Origin: Streptomyces torulosus
Lineage (GTDB): Bacteria > Actinomycetota > Actinomycetes > Streptomycetales > Streptomycetaceae
DNA: 48,928 bases
Reading direction: 5' to 3'
Assembly (NCBI RefSeq): GCF_001419765.1
Contig: NZ_LIRK01000053.1
Span: forward strand, 1-48,928
Shown: piece after piece, positions 16,830 to 24,479 of the stretch
Layout of the letters: the number at the start of each line of letters is the position of its first letter
Numbering within the stretch: position 1 is the stretch's first letter
Notes under the pieces: model-generated
Told to the model about the DNA's origin: nothing
Seen by the model: the letters and a program-made list of their open reading frames with translations, nothing else
Database searches by the model: none
Translations under genes and position numbers: made by a program

Positions 16830-17528
16830 CGTGATCACGGCGAGCCCGGCCAGGACGGGCGAGATGGCCTCCTCCGTCTCCAGCGTCCAAGGGTGCCCGA
16901 GGTAGTTGGCAACCAGGTATGAGCCCTTGCTGGCGGCGTACCCAGCTCCGAGAAGGGCCGACACTGTAGACAGCCCCAGCCCGCGAGCCGACCAGGAATG
17001 TCCGCCCCGTCGGGCGACGATCGCCATCCCGGAGCACAGGAACGCGATCTCGCCGCAAGTGATCGCGACGTAGCCGAGGTAGATCAGTAAGTAGACGGTG
17101 ACGCCTGGGATGCTGGCGTATTCGGTCGTGAACTCGATGCTCTCTTCGGTGGTGTAGGCGAACAGTGGCAGCATGGCTGCGAGGACGCATGCCGCGAAGG
17201 CGATACGCGCGTAGAGGCTGGCCTTGAGTACGTCCTGGTTGTACGACCAGTCCACGAGCATGAGTTGAAGGCTGCCGCACCAGAGCACGGCGCAGATGTG
17301 AGCGCCGATCTTCGCTGCGTTGTTCATGCCGGTCACGGACTCGACGAGCTCTTCGACTTGCGGCACGGCAAGGATCACGCCAACTGTGCAGACGCCGAAG
17401 GCCGTGGTACGGGTCAGTCGAGCGATGCGGTACTCGACTTGATCCCGACGGCGCCACGCCTCACGGGCGGAGAGCGCAGTGCCCGCTAAGCCGAACAGGG
17501 CGCAAAGTCCGAAGACGATGCTGTCCAT
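16770..17528 (-). CDS. Seven-helix membrane protein paired with XRE regulator (MAB_1171c/DUF6545-like)
   Basis: A 252-residue integral membrane protein with about seven hydrophobic segments. The spacing and the 'N-A-A-K-I-G-A-H' segment after the third helix recall the actinobacterial MAB_1171c/DUF6545 membrane family, which is commonly encoded just behind a small XRE regulator, as here. Typical members carry a cytosolic C-terminal part of more than 100 residues; this one ends right after the last helix ('AMIGRRLAARIV'), so it is a short form. The start is five bases after the stop of the regulator gene, and GGAAGGA precedes it, so the two form one operon. The function of the family is unknown; a sensor or immunity role is only a guess. 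Confidence 0.6.
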   Translation of the reverse strand: MDSIVFGLCALFGLAGTALSAREAWRRRDQVEYRIARLTRTTAFGVCTVGVILAVPQVEELVESVTGMNNAAKIGAHICAVLWCGSLQLMLVDWSYNQDVLKASLYARIAFAACVLAAMLPLFAYTTEESIEFTTEYASIPGVTVYLLIYLGYVAITCGEIAFLCSGMAIVARRGGHSWSARGLGLSTVSALLGAGYAASKGSYLVANYLGHPWTLETEEAISPVLAGLAVITLITGLTMAMIGRRLAARIV

Positions 17529-17533
17529 TGGGT

Positions 17534-18061
17534 TCAGTTTCCTTCCAGGTCAGAGACCGCGCGTTCGGCTGCTTCGGTGAAGCTGAGGCGCCTTCGCCGG
17601 CCTGGCCGCGGTGGTTCCGCGACTGGGGGGAGGGGCTCGGGCACCTCTGGCACATTTAGATCACTGCGTCCGTGTCGCAGCCGGATCTCACGCGCGGCCT
17701 CGAGTAGTTCAGCGGCGCCGGTTTCACCTAGGTCGTGGATGAGCCGGAGCGCCTCGCGAGCGTCTTGGTGTTCCTCGTAGACCGATAGGGAGGTCAGGCC
17801 GTTGTAACCGGGGAGTAGGTAAGCTACCGGAACACCGAACGCCCTTGCGAGTCCGACCAGTTGGGTGGTCTTCGGGTCCGACTTCACTCCGTTCAAGAGA
17901 TCGTTGACGACCTGGTGGGTCATCACCGGTTTACCCCCGGGCGTCGCCGCCGTCTCGGCGGCCAGGGCGCGCGTGCTGGGGGTTCTCCCGTCTCTCTGTC
18001 GTTTCCTGCTGAGCAGGACGGCGAGCTTGCTGGAGAGAGGGGTGTCCGGGCCGAGCGGCAT
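17534..18061 (-). CDS. XRE-family transcriptional regulator, candidate element repressor
   Basis: A 175-residue protein with a lambda-repressor-type helix-turn-helix in residues about 10-85 ('MTHQVVNDLLNGVKSDPKTT', 'LVGLARAFGVPVAYLLPG'). A helical middle part ('HQDAREALRLIHDLGETGAAELLEAAREI') and a Pro-rich basic tail follow. GAGGAG lies ten bases before the ATG at 18061. It is transcribed away from the ParB operon across a control region with an inverted repeat, the arrangement expected for the switch that keeps an integrated element silent. No RecA-type autoprotease domain is visible, so any induction would need another route. It is cotranscribed with the membrane protein gene. Confidence 0.8.
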   Translation of the reverse strand: MPLGPDTPLSSKLAVLLSRKRQRDGRTPSTRALAAETAATPGGKPVMTHQVVNDLLNGVKSDPKTTQLVGLARAFGVPVAYLLPGYNGLTSLSVYEEHQDAREALRLIHDLGETGAAELLEAAREIRLRHGRSDLNVPEVPEPLPPVAEPPRPGRRRRLSFTEAAERAVSDLEGN

Positions 18062-18171
18062 GTGACGGCTACTCCTCGGTGGTATGGCAGGCCCGGTTGG
18101 GCGGAACGTGGCAGGTCAAGTCGTACCCAAGTATCCGTGCAATGAGGCGACGTTGTCTCGCGGGCCTGCCT

Positions 18172-18214
18172 ATTGTCTAGGTTAGTTGACAATGAGTTAC
18201 CCGCTGGGCAAGAT
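18172..18214. promoter_or_regulatory. Candidate operator and rightward promoter between regulator and ParB operon
   Basis: ATTGTC (18172-18177) and GACAAT (18187-18192) form a spaced inverted repeat, a likely binding site for the adjacent XRE regulator. Overlapping it, TTGACA (18186-18191) and CAAGAT (18209-18214) are 17 bases apart and read rightward. Repressor bound at the repeat would cover this -35 box. No other gene is evident in 18062-18347. Confidence 0.5.
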
Positions 18215-18347
18215 CGGTAGTCGCAGTAGAAAGCGCACTCAGTGCCGGGTTGCCGCCCCCTCTTCCACCTCCCAGGCTGCGAGATCGTGTCCGGCACCCT
18301 TCCGACCCGCTGATGTGTGCCGCCAACTTGACTGTGTGGGGATCTAA

Positions 18348-18569
18348 TTGGCTGCCGCTCGTTATGAGGCTGAACACCGCTATGCGGGGAGGGTACGGGT
18401 GGGGATCGAGCTGGACCGGGTACTGGCCCGCTTGGAAGAGTCGGGTGGCGTTGAGAACGTCACCTTGGACGAAGAGGCGGCGCTCCTTGCGCTCGGGGCG
18501 CTGGCGATCGTTGACCCAAGCCGGGTCGGCTGTGGCGCGCAGCGTCCGGGTGGGGTCGACGCGGGCTGA
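18348..18569 (+). CDS. Small helical protein of unknown function
   Basis: A 73-residue frame from TTG 18348 with GGGGA just upstream. The sequence is charged and probably helical ('YAGRVRVGIELDRVLARLEE', 'LDEEAALLALGALAIVDP'), with no motif that I recognise. It is the first frame after the candidate rightward promoter and reads with the ParB gene, 163 bases ahead of it. TTG starts are rare, and a short frame in GC-rich DNA can be chance, so the call is weak. Confidence 0.4.
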   Translation: MAAARYEAEHRYAGRVRVGIELDRVLARLEESGGVENVTLDEEAALLALGALAIVDPSRVGCGAQRPGGVDAG

Positions 18570-18636
18570 GCTGGGCGAGTAATCGAACGCGGATCCCTCG
18601 CTGGGGTCCGCTTTCGCGCGCCTGACCTGCAAAAAC

Positions 18637-18646
18637 TTCTCGAGAA
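18637..18646. promoter_or_regulatory. 10-bp palindrome TTCTCGAGAA upstream of parB-like gene
   Basis: A perfect palindrome 87 bases before the ParB start. A nine-base match (TTCTCGAGA) lies in a larger inverted repeat upstream of the terminase genes (25510-25518). A GGGGG / CCCCC hairpin (18692-18711) with AAGGAG in its loop lies between this site and the gene. Both are only candidates. Confidence 0.3.
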
Positions 18647-18732
18647 TGTGGACCCACCTCCTGAATGCATATAGAATAGAACTAGAACGAAGGGGGAAAG
18701 GAGAAGCCCCCACCGACCTCTTGGAGTCTGAA

Positions 18733-19899
18733 ATGTCGCACAAGTTCGCCACCCTGAAGATGCGTCAGATCCGCCGCAACGAGAACCAGCCCCGCGAGAC
18801 CTTCGACGAGGAGGCGCTGAAGGAGCTGGCCGGCTCGATCAAGCAGCACGGTCTCCTCCAGCCGATCGTCGTCCGAAAGGTGGCGGAGGGGGGCTACGAG
18901 CTGGTCGCCGGTGAGCGCCGCTTCCGCGCCAACGAGATGGCCGACAACATCACCATCGAGGCGAAAGTCCTCCTGCCCGACGGGGACGACGCCGAGATCA
19001 GCGATATGGACTCCTTCAAGAAGGCGATGGCCGAGAACCTCAACCGCGAGGACATGCTGCCGCTCGAGGAGGCCCGCGGCTTCAAGAAGGTCCTGGACCA
19101 GGAGGAAGGAGCCACGCCCGAGAGCGTCGCGAAGACGTTCTCCAAGTCGGTCCAGTACGTCAACTTCCGTCTGGCCCTGCTGAACCTGCGCCCGGAGATC
19201 CAGACTGCCGTCGACATGGGCCACATCGGCACGCAGGCGGCCGTCCAGATCGCCGCGCTCTCCCCCGGCAACCAGAAGGCGGTCTTCGAGGACTGGAAGA
19301 AGGGCGACAAGACCGACAACCAGCTGGTCCACATCGCCTACGCCATGCGCAAGCAGGAGAAGGCGGCCAAGCAGGACTCCATGGTCGACGTCGAGGAGAT
19401 GACCGACGAAGAGAAAGCCGAGCGGAGCCGCACGCAGGCCAAGACCAAGAGTGACCTGGACGCGATCGAGCGGATGTGCACCCTGCTGGAGGACATCGGC
19501 AAGGCCGACCCCATGGACCTGGCCAACAGTCTGGAGGGCGAGGTCGGCAAGCGGCTTGAGCAGATGGACCGGGTCGCTGCCCTCGTCCAGAAGGCCCGCT
19601 TCCAGCTCCGCCAGGCCAAGGCGCACGCCGACGCCAAGGAGATCATGGTCAACCCCGCCGCTGAGGCGCCCGACCTGGCTGCCGAGGCCGACGCCTTGCT
19701 CACCCACTTGGAGCCGAACGCGGGCGACGCCGCGCCGGAGGCGCAGGCCGAGTCCACTCCGGAGGTGGACGAGTCCGCTGCGGAGCCGGAGGTGCAGGCC
19801 GAACCCGCCCCCGCCGTCGAGGCGGAGCCCGAGAGCCCGGCCGAGCTGGAGGAAGGCGACTCCGAGACGGTGACCGAGCCGAACGCCGTCGCGGCCTGA
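18733..19899 (+). CDS. ParB-family DNA-binding protein
   Basis: A 388-residue ParB homologue. Residues 1-110 form the CTPase/nucleotide domain ('NENQPRETFDEEALKELAGS', 'LLQPIVVRK', 'GERRFRA' at 60-66, 'MAENLNREDMLPLEEARGF'). Residues 110-195 form the KorB-type helix-turn-helix ('VAKTFSKSVQYVNFRLALL'). A long acidic Glu/Ala/Pro-rich tail ends the protein. The ATG at 18733 is chosen because TTGGAG lies seven bases upstream; the frame is open to 18646. No ParA gene is adjacent, so it may act as a DNA-organising or transcriptional factor, as orphan ParB proteins of phages do, or use the host ParA. A strong hairpin follows the stop. Confidence 0.88.
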   Translation: MSHKFATLKMRQIRRNENQPRETFDEEALKELAGSIKQHGLLQPIVVRKVAEGGYELVAGERRFRANEMADNITIEAKVLLPDGDDAEISDMDSFKKAMAENLNREDMLPLEEARGFKKVLDQEEGATPESVAKTFSKSVQYVNFRLALLNLRPEIQTAVDMGHIGTQAAVQIAALSPGNQKAVFEDWKKGDKTDNQLVHIAYAMRKQEKAAKQDSMVDVEEMTDEEKAERSRTQAKTKSDLDAIERMCTLLEDIGKADPMDLANSLEGEVGKRLEQMDRVAALVQKARFQLRQAKAHADAKEIMVNPAAEAPDLAAEADALLTHLEPNAGDAAPEAQAESTPEVDESAAEPEVQAEPAPAVEAEPESPAELEEGDSETVTEPNAVAA

Positions 19900-19910
19900 C
19901 CTGTCCGTCA

Positions 19911-19936
19911 GGGGGCGGCCCACCGGGGCCGCCCCC
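19911..19936 (+). terminator. Strong GC hairpin after the ParB-like gene
   Basis: A perfect 10-bp stem GGGGGCGGCC / GGCCGCCCCC with a six-base loop, 12 bases after the stop. No T run follows (CTCTCT instead), which is common for Streptomyces terminators. Some read-through into the next genes is likely because no new promoter is obvious. Confidence 0.65.
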
Positions 19937-19958
19937 CTCTCTACGGAGCCTTAGTTCG

Positions 19959-20294
19959 ATGAACCCGATCCCGAGCATGCGCAACATCAACCGCAACCTG
20001 TTCGACGTGCCGGCCTCGGCCAACGCCCTGGAGGAGTACGACTCCACCGTGGCCGAACTCGTTCGCCAGGCTGCCAATCACCTGTTCACGGCACGCCATG
20101 ACGACGATCAGGCGGCCCTGGACGAGGCGTACAACCTGACCCTCCTCGCCGCCGCCGACCTCATGAAGGGTGCCGGTAGGTCGGTGTACGTACGCACCCA
20201 CATCATGATCACCGCCCGCTTGGTCGAGCTCGAAGCGGCGCTGCTTGCCGCTGGAACCAAGACCGCGGGTGAGCGGGGAGGGCGGACGGCATGA
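19959..20294 (+). CDS. Unknown helical protein, first gene of a coupled chain
   Basis: A 111-residue protein of unknown function. It is predicted to be mostly helical ('NALEEYDSTVAELVRQAANH', 'AARHDDDQAALDEAYNLTLL'-like segments) with no signal or membrane part. GGAG lies about ten bases before the ATG. Its TGA overlaps the ATG of the next gene by four bases, so the two are translationally coupled. Nothing in the sequence gives a function; small helical proteins like this are common in early regions of actinophages and integrative elements. Confidence 0.7.
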   Translation: MNPIPSMRNINRNLFDVPASANALEEYDSTVAELVRQAANHLFTARHDDDQAALDEAYNLTLLAAADLMKGAGRSVYVRTHIMITARLVELEAALLAAGTKTAGERGGRTA

Positions 20295-20542
20295 AGCGCC
20301 CCGCCCACATCAACGGCTTGAAGACCTGGCCCGACGACGGCACGCTGCCGCCCTCCGTCTGTCACCTCTGTGACACCGACCTGGCCGATCCCTACAATCG
20401 GCTCGCCTCCGCGATCTGTGTTGTCTGCGGCTATTGGGTCTGCGAGCTGTGCGATGGCGGTACCGACCCGAACACGGGCGACGCCGTCTGCGACGACCAC
20501 AAGGGCCATCCGCTCGCCGCCACCTGCACTCAGTACTTGTGA
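20291..20542 (+). CDS. Small zinc-binding protein (CxxC motifs)
   Basis: The 83-residue protein has three CxxC pairs and a CDDH: 'CHLC' (residues 24-27), 'CVVC', 'CELC' and 'CDDH', about right for two zinc sites in a treble-clef or RING-like fold. It starts at an ATGA overlap with the gene before and is followed 15 bases later by the methylase gene. It may be a nucleic-acid or protein adaptor. I do not recognise a specific family. Confidence 0.7.
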   Translation: MKRPAHINGLKTWPDDGTLPPSVCHLCDTDLADPYNRLASAICVVCGYWVCELCDGGTDPNTGDAVCDDHKGHPLAATCTQYL

Positions 20543-20557
20543 TCAGGAGACCCAGCC

Positions 20558-21478
20558 ATGCAGATAGATCCCGATGTCCTCGACGTGATCCGGGCGGCCA
20601 CGGCCGATGGCCCGATGCTTCGACTTCCCAGTCAGCTCGACCGCAAGCTGTACGAGCGGGTCAACCTCGCCTTGGGCGCGGCGGGTGGCCGGTGGAACCG
20701 CTACAAGCGCGCTCACCTCTTCCCCGGTGATGCCGCCGAGGCCATGGCGGGACTGCTCGCCACCGGTGAGGTAACCACCGATGCCGAGCGCGGCTACTAT
20801 CCGACGCCCGATCCCGTCGTTGAACAGCTCCTGGAGCTGGCCGAGCTCGAACCCGGCTGCGAGATGCTGGAGCCGTCGGCCGGTCGCGGCGCCATCGCCA
20901 AGCCTGCCGCCGCCCGCGGCGTCATCGTCGACTGCGTGGAGCTCGACGCCACCCGGGCCGAGCACATCCGCTCTGGCGGGTACGCCCGAAGAGTCATGAC
21001 CGCAGACTTCCTCGACGTCAAGGTTGAGCGCCGGTACCACCGGGCAGTCCTCAACCCACCCTTCGCAGACCGGCAGGACATCAGGCACGTGGGAAGAGCC
21101 CTGCGCTTCGTTCGGCCGGGCGGCCTGGTGGTTGCGGTGATGTCCGGCGGCCTCACCTTTCGCTCCGACCGCCTGACCAAGGACTTCCGCGCGCGTGTCC
21201 AGGAGGCGCGAGGCACCATCACGGAACTGCCGGACGACGCGTTCCCCTCCGTAGGGGTGCGTACGGTCGTCGCGGTGATACCGGTCCGGAATGCGACGCC
21301 GCCCTCCGGCTTCAACCGGTTCGCGCCGAGAGCCGAGGACTTCCGAGCGCGACCTCGCACTGTCCAGCAGGACCTGTTCCTTGTCGACGCTCCAACAGCC
21401 CACGGGACGGCCCCCTTTGACGGACTCGGATACGGAGCAGCCCTATGGGCAGAGATAGATCCCAACAGTGAAGCGTGA
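20558..21478 (+). CDS. N6-adenine-type DNA methyltransferase
   Basis: A 306-residue class I methyltransferase. The SAM-binding motif I is 'LEPSAGRGAIA', an acidic residue for ribose sits in 'VDCVELD', and the catalytic motif IV is 'LNPPF', the NPPY/F form used for adenine N6 methylation. An N-terminal region of about 80 residues ('YERVNLALGAAGGRWNRYKR') probably binds DNA or positions the substrate. AGGAG precedes the ATG. The gene stands without a matching endonuclease, so it may protect the element's DNA from host restriction or mark it for packaging or regulation. The GTGA at its end couples it to the next small frame. Confidence 0.83.
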   Translation: MQIDPDVLDVIRAATADGPMLRLPSQLDRKLYERVNLALGAAGGRWNRYKRAHLFPGDAAEAMAGLLATGEVTTDAERGYYPTPDPVVEQLLELAELEPGCEMLEPSAGRGAIAKPAAARGVIVDCVELDATRAEHIRSGGYARRVMTADFLDVKVERRYHRAVLNPPFADRQDIRHVGRALRFVRPGGLVVAVMSGGLTFRSDRLTKDFRARVQEARGTITELPDDAFPSVGVRTVVAVIPVRNATPPSGFNRFAPRAEDFRARPRTVQQDLFLVDAPTAHGTAPFDGLGYGAALWAEIDPNSEA

Positions 21479-21717
21479 TACGTTCTATTTCGTTGGCGGG
21501 AACGGCCACAGCAGAGGAACCGGCCCGTCAGCACGCCGTGGCATGCGGCATCCCCTTCGGTGTCTGGCGGGTGGCCAATCCCCCGCGCCCTACCCGCCAG
21601 GCACCGGCCCCGCACCGAAAGCGGAGCCACCCAGGACGCCGCCAAGATCCACGATCGCGACCGGACCCGCCCCAGCTCACGCTGGGGCGGGTCCCCGTGC
21701 ACTCAGGAGTGCCATGA
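21475..21717 (+). CDS. Possible small basic protein, coupled at both ends
   Basis: An 80-residue frame from a GTG that overlaps the methylase stop (GTGA) and whose stop overlaps the next ATG (ATGA). Such overlap at both ends is typical of real operon genes and is the main support. The product is basic and Pro/Arg-rich in its second half; the first half holds 'HAVACGIPFGVWRVANP'. No family is recognised. Against it, the last part coincides with a 14-bp hairpin, and the frame could be chance. Confidence 0.38.
   Translation: MIRSISLAGTATAEEPARQHAVACGIPFGVWRVANPPRPTRQAPAPHRKRSHPGRRQDPRSRPDPPQLTLGRVPVHSGVP
21663..21694. repeat. Perfect 14-bp stem hairpin
   Basis: GGACCCGCCCCAGC (21663-21676) and its exact complement (21681-21694) flank a TCAC loop. 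The start codon of the next gene follows 20 bases later with its own CAGGAG. There is no T run. It may end or attenuate transcription, or be an mRNA processing site inside the operon. Confidence 0.6.
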
Positions 21718-21923
21718 ACGCAGAGGACTTCAAGGGGGACCCAGGAGACCGGGAGCTGTACGAGCGCCTCCTCGTCGAGCGGGACGGTCCGGTGGCCAAA
21801 GTCCTCGCTGAGCGGGACCCCGTCCCTGAACCCCAGGGAGGCCCAGATCCCGACGCAACAAGGCACTTGGCGGAACTCGAACAGGCCCTATCCCCCCGAC
21901 GCCGAAAGGACACAGCAGCATGA
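21714..21923 (+). CDS. Small acidic protein of unknown function
   Basis: A 69-residue frame starting at ATG 21714 with CAGGAGT at ideal spacing. The sequence is charged ('FKGDPGDRELYERLLVERDG', 'TRHLAELEQAL') and probably helical. Its TGA overlaps the ATG of the next micro-gene. No known motif is visible. The good ribosome site and the couplings make it likely to be translated. Confidence 0.6.
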   Translation: MNAEDFKGDPGDRELYERLLVERDGPVAKVLAERDPVPEPQGGPDPDATRHLAELEQALSPRRRKDTAA

Positions 21924-22048
21924 CCGCCAAGCAGGCGCCCCAGCCCGAGCCGGAAAACCGGACCCCTCCCGTACCTGGAGCTGTGTGGTGCGCATCCTGT
22001 GACTCCTGGTGCCTGCCGCCTGGCATCTGCCGCTGCAATAACCGGTGA
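21920..22048 (+). CDS. 42-residue cysteine-rich microprotein
   Basis: A tiny frame bounded by ATGA at its start and TGATG at its end, so it is coupled to both neighbours. The first half is Pro/Gln/Glu-rich. The second half holds five cysteines in the pattern C-x2-C-x4-C-x5-C-x-C ('WCASCDSWCLPPGICRCNNR'), which could hold one zinc ion. A 42-residue gene would be missed by most gene callers. I know no family for it. The ordered Cys pattern and the couplings on both sides argue against chance. Confidence 0.55.
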   Translation: MTAKQAPQPEPENRTPPVPGAVWCASCDSWCLPPGICRCNNR

Positions 22049-22290
22049 TGGGCACCCTCCTTCGCCTCGCCGCCGACGCGCTGGCCGCCCTGCTCATGGC
22101 GCTTATCGCCGTCATCGCCTGGGTGATCGTCCAGCTCGGCGGCGGCGGGGCCTTCCTCGCGAGCCTCCTTGCCATCCCCGCCTGCGCACTCATGGCAGCC
22201 TCCATAGAGCACGCCCAACGTCGGATGAGACGCCGGCCACCCCCGTTCAGGCGGAGTGCTCGATCCTGCGACCATCGCGACGCGGTGTAG
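22048..22290 (+). CDS. Small two-helix membrane protein
   Basis: An 80-residue protein with two hydrophobic stretches ('LAALLMALIAVIAWVIVQLG' and 'AFLASLLAIPACALMAAS') joined by a short glycine turn, then an Arg-rich cytosolic tail. The ATG overlaps the stop of the Cys microprotein (TGATG). It resembles holins in size and layout, but it is not beside any endolysin and lies in the early region. It could as well be a superinfection or immunity protein. The Arg-rich tail fits an inside C-terminus. Confidence 0.55.
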   Translation: MGTLLRLAADALAALLMALIAVIAWVIVQLGGGGAFLASLLAIPACALMAASIEHAQRRMRRRPPPFRRSARSCDHRDAV

Positions 22291-22323
22291 ATCGTCTACT
22301 CTGAGCAGCTGTAGGGCGCGGGG
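22287..22323 (+). promoter_or_regulatory. Candidate promoter and palindrome before the ParB-like nuclease-domain gene
   Basis: The 13-base palindrome GTAGA-TCG-TCTAC (22287-22299) overlaps a -10-like TACTCT (22297-22302). GGCGCGGGG follows at 22315-22323, a motif that also lies before the terminase, portal and scaffold genes. No clear -35 is seen, so an activator may be needed. Confidence 0.35.
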
Positions 22324-22347
22324 AACGACCTACACAAGGGATCCCCC

Positions 22348-23019
22348 GTGACGTCGACGCCCGCCAATATCCCCGAACTGCTCCTACCGCTGGCCGTCCC
22401 CATCGGGGACCTCACGCCGTACTACCGCAACCCGCGCAACGGCGACCTCCCCGCCATCGCCGAATCGCTCACCGTCAACGGCCAGTACCGCGCGATCGTC
22501 GTCAACAAAGGGAACCTCACCGGACGGCCCAATGAGATCCTCGCGGGCAACCACACCTACGCCGCCGCCCAGCAGCTCGGCTGGGAGCAGATCGCCGTCA
22601 CCTGGGTGGACGTCGACGACAGCGCAGCAGACCGCATCGTCGTCGTCGACAACCGGACCAACGACCTCGCCGGATACGACTCCGTTCTCCTGGCCGAGAT
22701 TCTCTCCGACATCCCCGACCTCGCAGGCACCGGCTACGACCGCGAGAGCGTAGACCGACTCCTGGACGACACCTCTCTTCCCGAGACTCTCGAACTGACC
22801 TCCGACGGCGCCGGCACCGGGGCCGCCGCCACTGTCGACTACCTCCAGTGGGGCTACCTCCAGTGGGAGTCCAAGCGCGTCCGGATCACCTCCGAAGAGG
22901 TCGAAGCCCTCAACGCGATCTACACGAAGTTCGTGGACGACACGAACAGCGACCTCGGCTTCGGCTGGCACGTCCTTCAGCACGCCCACCAGGCGGAACA
23001 GGAAGGCCAGACCACATGA
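22348..23019 (+). CDS. ParB-like nuclease-domain protein
   Basis: A 223-residue protein whose first half is a ParB/sulfiredoxin-type domain: 'PIGDLTPYYRNPRNGDLPAI', 'VNGQYRAIVVNK' and 'ILAGNHTYAAAQQLG', the last being the nucleotide-binding GNH/GER-type motif. The C-terminal half has no helix-turn-helix of partition ParB type, so a role in partition is unlikely. Stand-alone ParB-like domains of this type are common beside DNA methylases in phages. The gene starts with GTG after AAGGGA, and its stop overlaps the start of the next gene (ATGA), a ParB-methyltransferase fusion, which suggests the two proteins act together. Confidence 0.75.
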   Translation: MTSTPANIPELLLPLAVPIGDLTPYYRNPRNGDLPAIAESLTVNGQYRAIVVNKGNLTGRPNEILAGNHTYAAAQQLGWEQIAVTWVDVDDSAADRIVVVDNRTNDLAGYDSVLLAEILSDIPDLAGTGYDRESVDRLLDDTSLPETLELTSDGAGTGAAATVDYLQWGYLQWESKRVRITSEEVEALNAIYTKFVDDTNSDLGFGWHVLQHAHQAEQEGQTT

Positions 23020-24461
23020 GCACCGCGCCCACCACGAAGTTCTACGAGGCCTACCCGCTCGACCAGCTTCGCCCTGCCGACTACAACCCGCGCCGACTCA
23101 GCGAGACCGCGTTCGTCCGACTCCAGGCATCTCTGCGCCGCCACGGCGTCGTGAAGCCGGTCATCCTCAACGCCGACGGCACACTCGTCGCGGGCCACCA
23201 GAGAACCAAGGGACTCAAAGCTATTGGGCTGACGCACACGCCCGCGGTCATGCTCGGCACGAAGGTGCGGCTGCAGGACGAGATCCAGTTCAACCTCCTG
23301 CACAACCGAGTCGAGACCGAAGCCAGCGTCGTCTACGCCGAGCCCGGCCCGATCGGCGAATGGGCCTGGATCCCCTGGCAGTCCATCCGCGTTGCCGAGC
23401 GCAAGAACCTCAGCTTCGTCAATGCCATCGGCCACATGACCGCCGGCCACGGCCCCTGGGGGAGCGTCGTCATCGATGATCAGGGCCGCATCGTACTGAA
23501 CGCCGAGTACGCCGTCGTCGCCTCCATCTCCCGATTCGACCTCCTCGCCTGGACCGTGCCCTCGGCCGACGCTGCCCAGCTCCACGCCGACCTCACCGGC
23601 GAGTACGGCGTCTACGACTGGACAGCCATCGAGGACAAGGCCCCCGTCTGGAATCAGCACATCGTCCAGCCGAAGCGCCTACGCAAGTTCTCGTCCAAGG
23701 CCAAGGCCGGGAAGCTCGCCTACGGGTCCGAGACCTGGGATCAGTTGGTCACGCCCTGGCTGAAGCCCACCCACAGGGTCGTGGACTTCGGCGCCGGATA
23801 CGGCGACTACGCCAAGCATCTGCGCGCCAAGGGCTTCAACATCCACGACTACGAGCCCTACCGCTGCCGAGACGGCTCGTACGCCGTCGACGTCCGTGCC
23901 GTCGTCGGCATGATCCGCGACATCAACACCGACATCCAGACCCACGGCCTCTATGACGTCGTGGTCCTCGACTCGGTCATCAACGCCACCACGTCCGTCG
24001 ACTACCAGCACTGGGTGCTGACCACCGTCAACGCCCTGTGCGCGGCTGACGGCGTCGTGTGCCTCGGCACGCGCAGCCTTGCCCGCGAACTCCGTGACGA
24101 GCAAGCCAAGCGCGTCACCTCCCAGACAGCCACCACGAAGATGAGCTTCCTCGACGAGAACAATGTCGAGATGAACTTCGTCAAGGGGAAGTGGCAGAAG
24201 CTCCGCTTCCACACGCCGCAAACCCTGGAAGCCCTGCTCCGGCGCTACTTCAAGGACGTGCAGCTCAGCGACTTCAGCGGCTCCAACCTCAAGGCCACCT
24301 GCCGGGGTCCTATCGCGCTCCCCAAAGTGGAATACGAGAAGGCATTCGAAGAAGAATTCAACATGCCCTACCCGAACGGCTTCCGGCACAACAGGCACCT
24401 GGAATTGGTGGGAAATTTGATAAAATTGGTATTGGAGAGAAATTCCTCTCTTGCTAATTGA
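23016..24461 (+). CDS. ParB-like domain fused to SAM-dependent methyltransferase
   Basis: The 481-residue protein starts with a ParB-like domain (residues 10-100; 'YNPRRLSE', 'HGVVKPVILNADGTLVAGHQ'). A middle region of about 150 residues has no recognised fold. A class I methyltransferase from about 245 follows, with motif I 'VVDFGAGYGDYAKHL' at 255-269 and ribose-binding acidic Glu in 'HDYEPYR'. The catalytic position reads 'VVVLDSVINAT', not NPPY or PC, so the target is probably neither adenine N6 nor cytosine C5; the methyl acceptor is unknown. It is coupled to the preceding ParB-like gene. The composition falls near the 3' end, where the last codons are AT-rich, unlike the rest. Confidence 0.72.
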   Translation: MSTAPTTKFYEAYPLDQLRPADYNPRRLSETAFVRLQASLRRHGVVKPVILNADGTLVAGHQRTKGLKAIGLTHTPAVMLGTKVRLQDEIQFNLLHNRVETEASVVYAEPGPIGEWAWIPWQSIRVAERKNLSFVNAIGHMTAGHGPWGSVVIDDQGRIVLNAEYAVVASISRFDLLAWTVPSADAAQLHADLTGEYGVYDWTAIEDKAPVWNQHIVQPKRLRKFSSKAKAGKLAYGSETWDQLVTPWLKPTHRVVDFGAGYGDYAKHLRAKGFNIHDYEPYRCRDGSYAVDVRAVVGMIRDINTDIQTHGLYDVVVLDSVINATTSVDYQHWVLTTVNALCAADGVVCLGTRSLARELRDEQAKRVTSQTATTKMSFLDENNVEMNFVKGKWQKLRFHTPQTLEALLRRYFKDVQLSDFSGSNLKATCRGPIALPKVEYEKAFEEEFNMPYPNGFRHNRHLELVGNLIKLVLERNSSLAN

Positions 24462-24479
24462 GAATCAACTGGGGAGCGC

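Noticed and set aside
18177..18752. 191-residue minus-strand frame across the ParB upstream region
   Set aside because: It overlaps the candidate control region and the ParB start, has no ribosome site and no protein-like pattern.
18733..19899. Plasmid-type ParAB partition locus
   Set aside because: ParB is clear, but no ParA gene is adjacent and no array of parS-like sites was recognised.
22048..22290. Holin as the call for the two-helix membrane protein
   Set aside because: No endolysin is adjacent and the gene lies in the early region; only the membrane layout supports it.
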